Under the pieces are notes generated by a model. It was not told where the DNA came from. It made no database searches and saw only the letters and a program-made list of their open reading frames with translations. Source: Coxiellaceae bacterium UBA1530 (GTDB lineage: Bacteria; Pseudomonadota; Gammaproteobacteria; Coxiellales; Coxiellaceae). Taken from it: 24,892 nucleotides of DNA. Position 1 is the first letter of the stretch, and the number at the start of each line of letters is the position of its first letter. The stretch covers positions 1,902 to 26,793 of the forward strand of contig DCQA01000055.1 of the NCBI GenBank assembly GCA_002323325.1, read 5' to 3'. Below are positions 21,830-24,892 of this stretch, in pieces. Made by a program: the position numbers and the translations under genes.

Positions 21830-22681
21830 CTATCGCGGTGTAAGTGCTGTGAGGGTAGTCATTAATTCTGCATGACTAAATGCCTCCTCTGTGCCTAACG
21901 ATTGAAACGATGGCGGAAGTGTATCTTCTATCGGTATCAGCTGGCATTTAATCTCATCCGAGTCTAACAACTGATGACGGACTAATCGATTAGCTGTAAT
22001 AACATACACTCCATCCATAGTGATATGCGCTCTAATATAATCCTCCACTATTGATATAGATTCTACTGGATCATGAGTTAGAGTGATGACCTCATAGGAT
22101 AATAGTTGATGACTGCTAAACGTATAATGAATCAAGTGGTTGCTATCACAGTACAGCACACAAATGATAGATTGCTTTTTGGTGGATACGTAAGCGATTA
22201 AGTGTAGACCGATCAGCCATTCTGGTTGTAGTGATATGAACTGACAATAACCGGGTAAGTGCTTGAGAATCCGTTGTTGTATCAGTGTTTGTTTGCAAAC
22301 TGAAATAAAATACACACGATCTTTTTTCTCAGACGCCATACGATGATAATCGTAATACAGAGTATCCCAAGGGTGTTGAAATAACGATTCACCAACGTGT
22401 TCTAGGTATCTGACAATAGCTCTTTCTGGAATCGGTATTTCCAGCTCAATGATTTGCTGATGGGTATAGTGATGACTAATTGTGATATGGCACAGATACC
22501 GTCCTGGTTGTGATGGATCCAGTGATAGAGCCTCAGACAACGATTGACTTGCTGAGTCGAGTGGTAATGCATGGTATTCATGATGAGTAACGGTCCCTCG
22601 AGGCGACTGCTGAATTTTTTTCGCATAGAGACACTCAGGTGTGAGGTATAGACCAATCGTTATTTCAGATTTGTGAAACAT
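21830..22681 (-). CDS. pilM: PilM/ComA-like actin-fold pilus assembly protein
   Basis: PilM is the cytoplasmic actin-like ATP-binding protein that caps the PilN tail. The product has 283 residues (usual PilM about 350). The first strand-loop reads TIGLYLTPECLYAKKI, aligning with the family's GIDIGSSSVK phosphate loop but without its Asp and Gly-Ser, so nucleotide binding may be weakened. Further family traits are the IELEIPIPERAIVRYLE region near 78-94 and the VYFISVCKQTLIQQRILKHL segment near 122-141. Identification rests on these, on position upstream of a clear PilN, and on divergence from mrcA, the gene order known for Haemophilus comA-ponA. GAGGA lies close before the ATG (minus strand), and a good promoter is upstream. 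It opens the pilMNOQ operon. Confidence 0.8.
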   Translation of the reverse strand: MFHKSEITIGLYLTPECLYAKKIQQSPRGTVTHHEYHALPLDSASQSLSEALSLDPSQPGRYLCHITISHHYTHQQIIELEIPIPERAIVRYLEHVGESLFQHPWDTLYYDYHRMASEKKDRVYFISVCKQTLIQQRILKHLPGYCQFISLQPEWLIGLHLIAYVSTKKQSIICVLYCDSNHLIHYTFSSHQLLSYEVITLTHDPVESISIVEDYIRAHITMDGVYVITANRLVRHQLLDSDEIKCQLIPIEDTLPPSFQSLGTEEAFSHAELMTTLTALTPR

Positions 22682-22709
22682 ATATATCCTCGGTTGATTG
22701 TGTGCTGTT

Positions 22710-22737
22710 ACTATAAATTGTTCAAAAACTGTCGCAA
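22710..22737 (-). promoter_or_regulatory. Promoter of the pilM operon
   Basis: On the minus strand TTGCGA (22732-22737) and TATAGT (22710-22715) are separated by 16 bases, each matching most of the sigma-70 consensus. A start near 22703 gives a leader of about 22 bases before the pilM ATG, carrying GAGGA. It is back-to-back with the mrcA promoter. Confidence 0.6.
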
Positions 22738-22772
22738 TACGGGTGTTTTACTCTGGGAGTCAACCTGCTCAC

Positions 22773-22782
22773 TATGCGCATA
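22773..22782. promoter_or_regulatory. 10-bp palindrome between the pilM and mrcA promoters
   Basis: TATGCGCATA is a perfect palindrome in the 59 bases between the two -35 elements. Its centre is about 54 bases upstream of the predicted mrcA start site, a position suited to an activator or to joint control of both operons. It does not match the full CRP or CRP-S site used by Haemophilus com genes. No binding protein is assigned. Confidence 0.35.
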
Positions 22783-22796
22783 AAAGGGTAATTGGC

Positions 22797-22825
22797 TTGC
22801 AACCTAGTGCTCTAAAAAATATACT
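22797..22825 (+). promoter_or_regulatory. Promoter of mrcA
   Basis: TTGCAA (22797-22802), a 17-base spacer and TATACT (22820-22825) make a near-consensus sigma-70 promoter. The predicted start near 22832 leaves a leader of about 26 bases to the ATG at 22858. This is the best-formed promoter in the window. Confidence 0.7.
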
Positions 22826-22857
22826 GTGCTTACTTTTTAATCTAATTGTGGTGGGTT

Positions 22858-24892
22858 ATGGCGCGAATTAAGTATTTTTTAGGGCGTGCGTCTTTGGCTC
22901 TCATTAGCGTTGGGATCACTCTTGGTGTTTTATGTTTGATGGTTTTAATTTATTTAGAATCACAATTACCATCGGTGTCTGAGTTGCGTGACATGCACAT
23001 GCAGGTACCGACCCGCATTTATGACAAAGAACATCAGTTGATTGCTCAATACGGTTATAAACGACGTATTCCTGTTGAAATCGACCAAATCCCACAAGAT
23101 TTAATCCATGCTGTATTAGCAACGGAGGATGCACGGTATTACTCTCATCCTGGTGTCGACTTCATTGGTATCGCACGAGCCGCTGTAGCGGTGGTGACCA
23201 GTGGTCGAAAGGTTCAAGGAGCGAGCACCATCACTATGCAGGTTGCACGTAATTTTTTTCTCAGTCGAAAAAAAACCTATGGCCGTAAGTTAAATGAGAT
23301 TCTACTGGCTATTAAGATCGATCATGCCTTGAGTAAAGATAAGGTATTGGAGTTGTATCTCAACAAAATTTATTTTGGTAATCGTGCTTATGGGGTTGCA
23401 GCAGCAGCGCAAGTTTACTACGGGAAATCACTCAATCAGCTTACGTTACCACAAATGGCAATGCTAGCCGGCTTACCACAAGCGCCATCTCGGACCAATC
23501 CTATATCTAGCCCAAAACCTGCCATGGTGAGACGCAATCATGTGTTACAGCGCATGATGGATGTGGGTTATATTAACCATTCTCAGTATGAGCAGGCGAT
23601 ACAAGCGCCTGTGACGGCCAAGTATCATCGACAGCGTATTGCAATTGATGCAAGGTACTTTTCTGAGTGGGTGCATCAATCATTAATAAAAGAATATGGC
23701 GATCATCTGGACGAAATGGGTTTGCAAGTCACCACAACACTAGACAGTCATTTGCAAGTAGCCGCTAATCAGGCACTTCAAGATGGACTGGATGCTTACT
23801 CACTGCGACATGGCTATCAAGGGCCCATACGTCACATTACGATGGAGCAGCCAACAGATATCGTCATGAGTCAGGACCATGATCCATCATCGCACGATAC
23901 ACAACTCTCGATGCTCAAAGAGATTCCTGCAGTCAATGATTTAAAACCGGCTTTAGTCACCAACATTGAATCACAATCATCAACGCTGTTATTTGCCGAT
24001 GATACAACAGCAATTCTGCCCTGGAGTGGTTTATCTTGGGCTGCGCCGGCATTGGAAAAAGGTTTGGTGGGGCACAAACCAAAACAAGCTAGCGATGTAT
24101 TGAAGGTTGGCGATGTTATTTGGGTGAGGGAAAAAAATAAACATTGGTGGTTGAGTCAAGTGCCAAAAGTCCAGGGAGCCATCGTCTCGATTGATCCTGA
24201 GGATGGGGCTGTAAAAGCGATGAGTGGGGGGTATGCTTTTCGCTTGAGTAATTTTAATCGGGTGACTCAAGCACAGCGACAAGCCGGTTCAAATTTTAAG
24301 CCTTTTATTTATTCGGCAGCTATCGCCAAGGGCTTTACCTTAGCAAGTATCATTAATGATGCCCCAATTGTTATGAAAGACACCGGCGAAAACGCCTTAT
24401 GGCGACCGCAAAATGATAACTTAACGTTTAATGGACCAACACGCCTGCGTTCTGGTTTAACGCAATCACGTAATTTAGTCTCCATACGATTACTACAAAG
24501 TATTACCATCCCGTATGCGCTGCAGTATTTACATCGTTTTGGTTTTTCGCCTGATTCTCTACCCAATACATTGTCTTTAGCCTTGGGAAGTGCCAGCGAA
24601 TCACCACTAGATATTGCAACCGGCTACGCTGTATTTGCAAATGGTGGCTACCGTATACATCCCTATGGCATCACTAACATTCACAGTATTTCATCGGACC
24701 ATCCGGATACGGTGACAACTCCTGCGACTGCATGCACCGCGTGTGTGATCCACAGTGATATTTCGGATGATCAATTACCAGCTCTTTTAGCACCACAGGT
24801 CATCACACCACAGAATGCCTATTTGATTACACAAGCGCTGCAGGGGGTTATACAGTCAGGGACTGGACGTCAAGCTAAGGTCTTACACCGTA
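22858..24892 (+). CDS. mrcA: Penicillin-binding protein 1A, 5' part (3' end outside window)
   Basis: PBP1A is a bifunctional class A enzyme that polymerises lipid II and cross-links peptidoglycan at the inner membrane. The frame is open for 678 codons to the window end; the E. coli protein is about 850. A cytoplasmic start is followed by a membrane anchor (about 11-33). The GT51 transglycosylase domain shows ATEDARYYSHPGVD with catalytic Glu90, QGASTITMQVARNFFL and LELYLNKIYFGNRAYGVAAA. An extended linker/OB-like region follows (about 300-440). The transpeptidase has Ser478-Asn-Phe-Lys481 as its SXXK motif and Ser537-Arg-Asn539 as its SXN motif; the KTG motif is expected just beyond the end. 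The ribosome binding site (GGTGGG, 22849-22854) is moderate. It is divergent from pilM. Confidence 0.97.
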   Translation, partial: MARIKYFLGRASLALISVGITLGVLCLMVLIYLESQLPSVSELRDMHMQVPTRIYDKEHQLIAQYGYKRRIPVEIDQIPQDLIHAVLATEDARYYSHPGVDFIGIARAAVAVVTSGRKVQGASTITMQVARNFFLSRKKTYGRKLNEILLAIKIDHALSKDKVLELYLNKIYFGNRAYGVAAAAQVYYGKSLNQLTLPQMAMLAGLPQAPSRTNPISSPKPAMVRRNHVLQRMMDVGYINHSQYEQAIQAPVTAKYHRQRIAIDARYFSEWVHQSLIKEYGDHLDEMGLQVTTTLDSHLQVAANQALQDGLDAYSLRHGYQGPIRHITMEQPTDIVMSQDHDPSSHDTQLSMLKEIPAVNDLKPALVTNIESQSSTLLFADDTTAILPWSGLSWAAPALEKGLVGHKPKQASDVLKVGDVIWVREKNKHWWLSQVPKVQGAIVSIDPEDGAVKAMSGGYAFRLSNFNRVTQAQRQAGSNFKPFIYSAAIAKGFTLASIINDAPIVMKDTGENALWRPQNDNLTFNGPTRLRSGLTQSRNLVSIRLLQSITIPYALQYLHRFGFSPDSLPNTLSLALGSASESPLDIATGYAVFANGGYRIHPYGITNIHSISSDHPDTVTTPATACTACVIHSDISDDQLPALLAPQVITPQNAYLITQALQGVIQSGTGRQAKVLHR

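Noticed and set aside
22716..22745. Possible CRP-S (Sxy-dependent) site near the pilM promoter, suggested by TTGCGA
   Set aside because: Only one half-site is visible and it coincides with the -35 hexamer; the partner half TCGCAA at the right spacing is missing.
23871..24566. Overlapping minus-strand open frames opposite mrcA
   Set aside because: The + strand frame is continuous PBP1A with GT51 and SXXK/SXN motifs; the reverse frames are by-products.

Overview
This window comes from an AT-rich gammaproteobacterium. The evidence is the E. coli-like order and sequence of the S10, spc and alpha ribosomal operons, an RpoA C-terminal domain very close to the enterobacterial one, and a penicillin-binding protein 1A gene divergent from a pil/com cluster that leads into aroK. 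The last arrangement is familiar from Haemophilus, Pseudomonas and relatives. I cannot name the genus. The dense homopolymer runs, trimmed pilus proteins and a large orphan multi-pass membrane protein would suit a host-associated or intracellular lineage, but that is inference.

Layout. (1) 1-14489, + strand: the 3' part of tuf runs into a nearly gapless superoperon: rpsJ-rplC-rplD-rplW-rplB-rpsS-rplV-rpsC-rplP-rpmC-rpsQ (S10), rplN-rplX-rplE-rpsN-rpsH-rplF-rplR-rpsE-rpmD-rplO-secY-rpmJ (spc) and rpsM-rpsK-rpsD-rpoA-rplQ (alpha). Many junctions overlap by 1 or 4 bases, which suggests translational coupling. The only large internal gap (11514-11706) holds a terminator-like hairpin, an inverted repeat and a possible promoter for the alpha operon. 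A strong intrinsic terminator closes the block after rplQ. (2) 14543-17449: an orphan gene for a protein of about 912 residues with a soluble N-terminal third, a central domain of about seven to eight membrane spans, and serine/acid-rich ends. (3) 17471-19182: a MarC-family membrane protein (- strand), then, across a 347-base non-coding stretch, an exported DUF3298/RsiV-like protein (+ strand). (4) 19195-22681, - strand: pilM-pilN-pilO-pilQ followed by aroK, which appears to have its own promoter. This operon is unusually compact: no separate pilP, a secretin of only 322 residues and a PilM of 283. (5) 22858-end, + strand: the 5' two thousand bases of mrcA (PBP1A), driven by a well-formed promoter back-to-back with the pilM promoter; a perfect 10-bp palindrome lies between them.

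The ribosomal genes supply most of the structural proteins of both subunits plus RNA polymerase alpha and the SecY channel. The pil genes would build the inner-membrane alignment platform and outer-membrane pore of a type IV pilus or DNA-uptake machine, next to a peptidoglycan synthase. The points most worth a second look are the orphan membrane protein, the long-form S14 with an intact four-cysteine zinc motif, the stripped-down pilus/secretin operon, the cluster of A8-A9 tracts in pilN/pilO, and the palindrome in the mrcA-pilM divergent promoter region. No tRNA, rRNA, CRISPR array, insertion sequence or integrase was seen.
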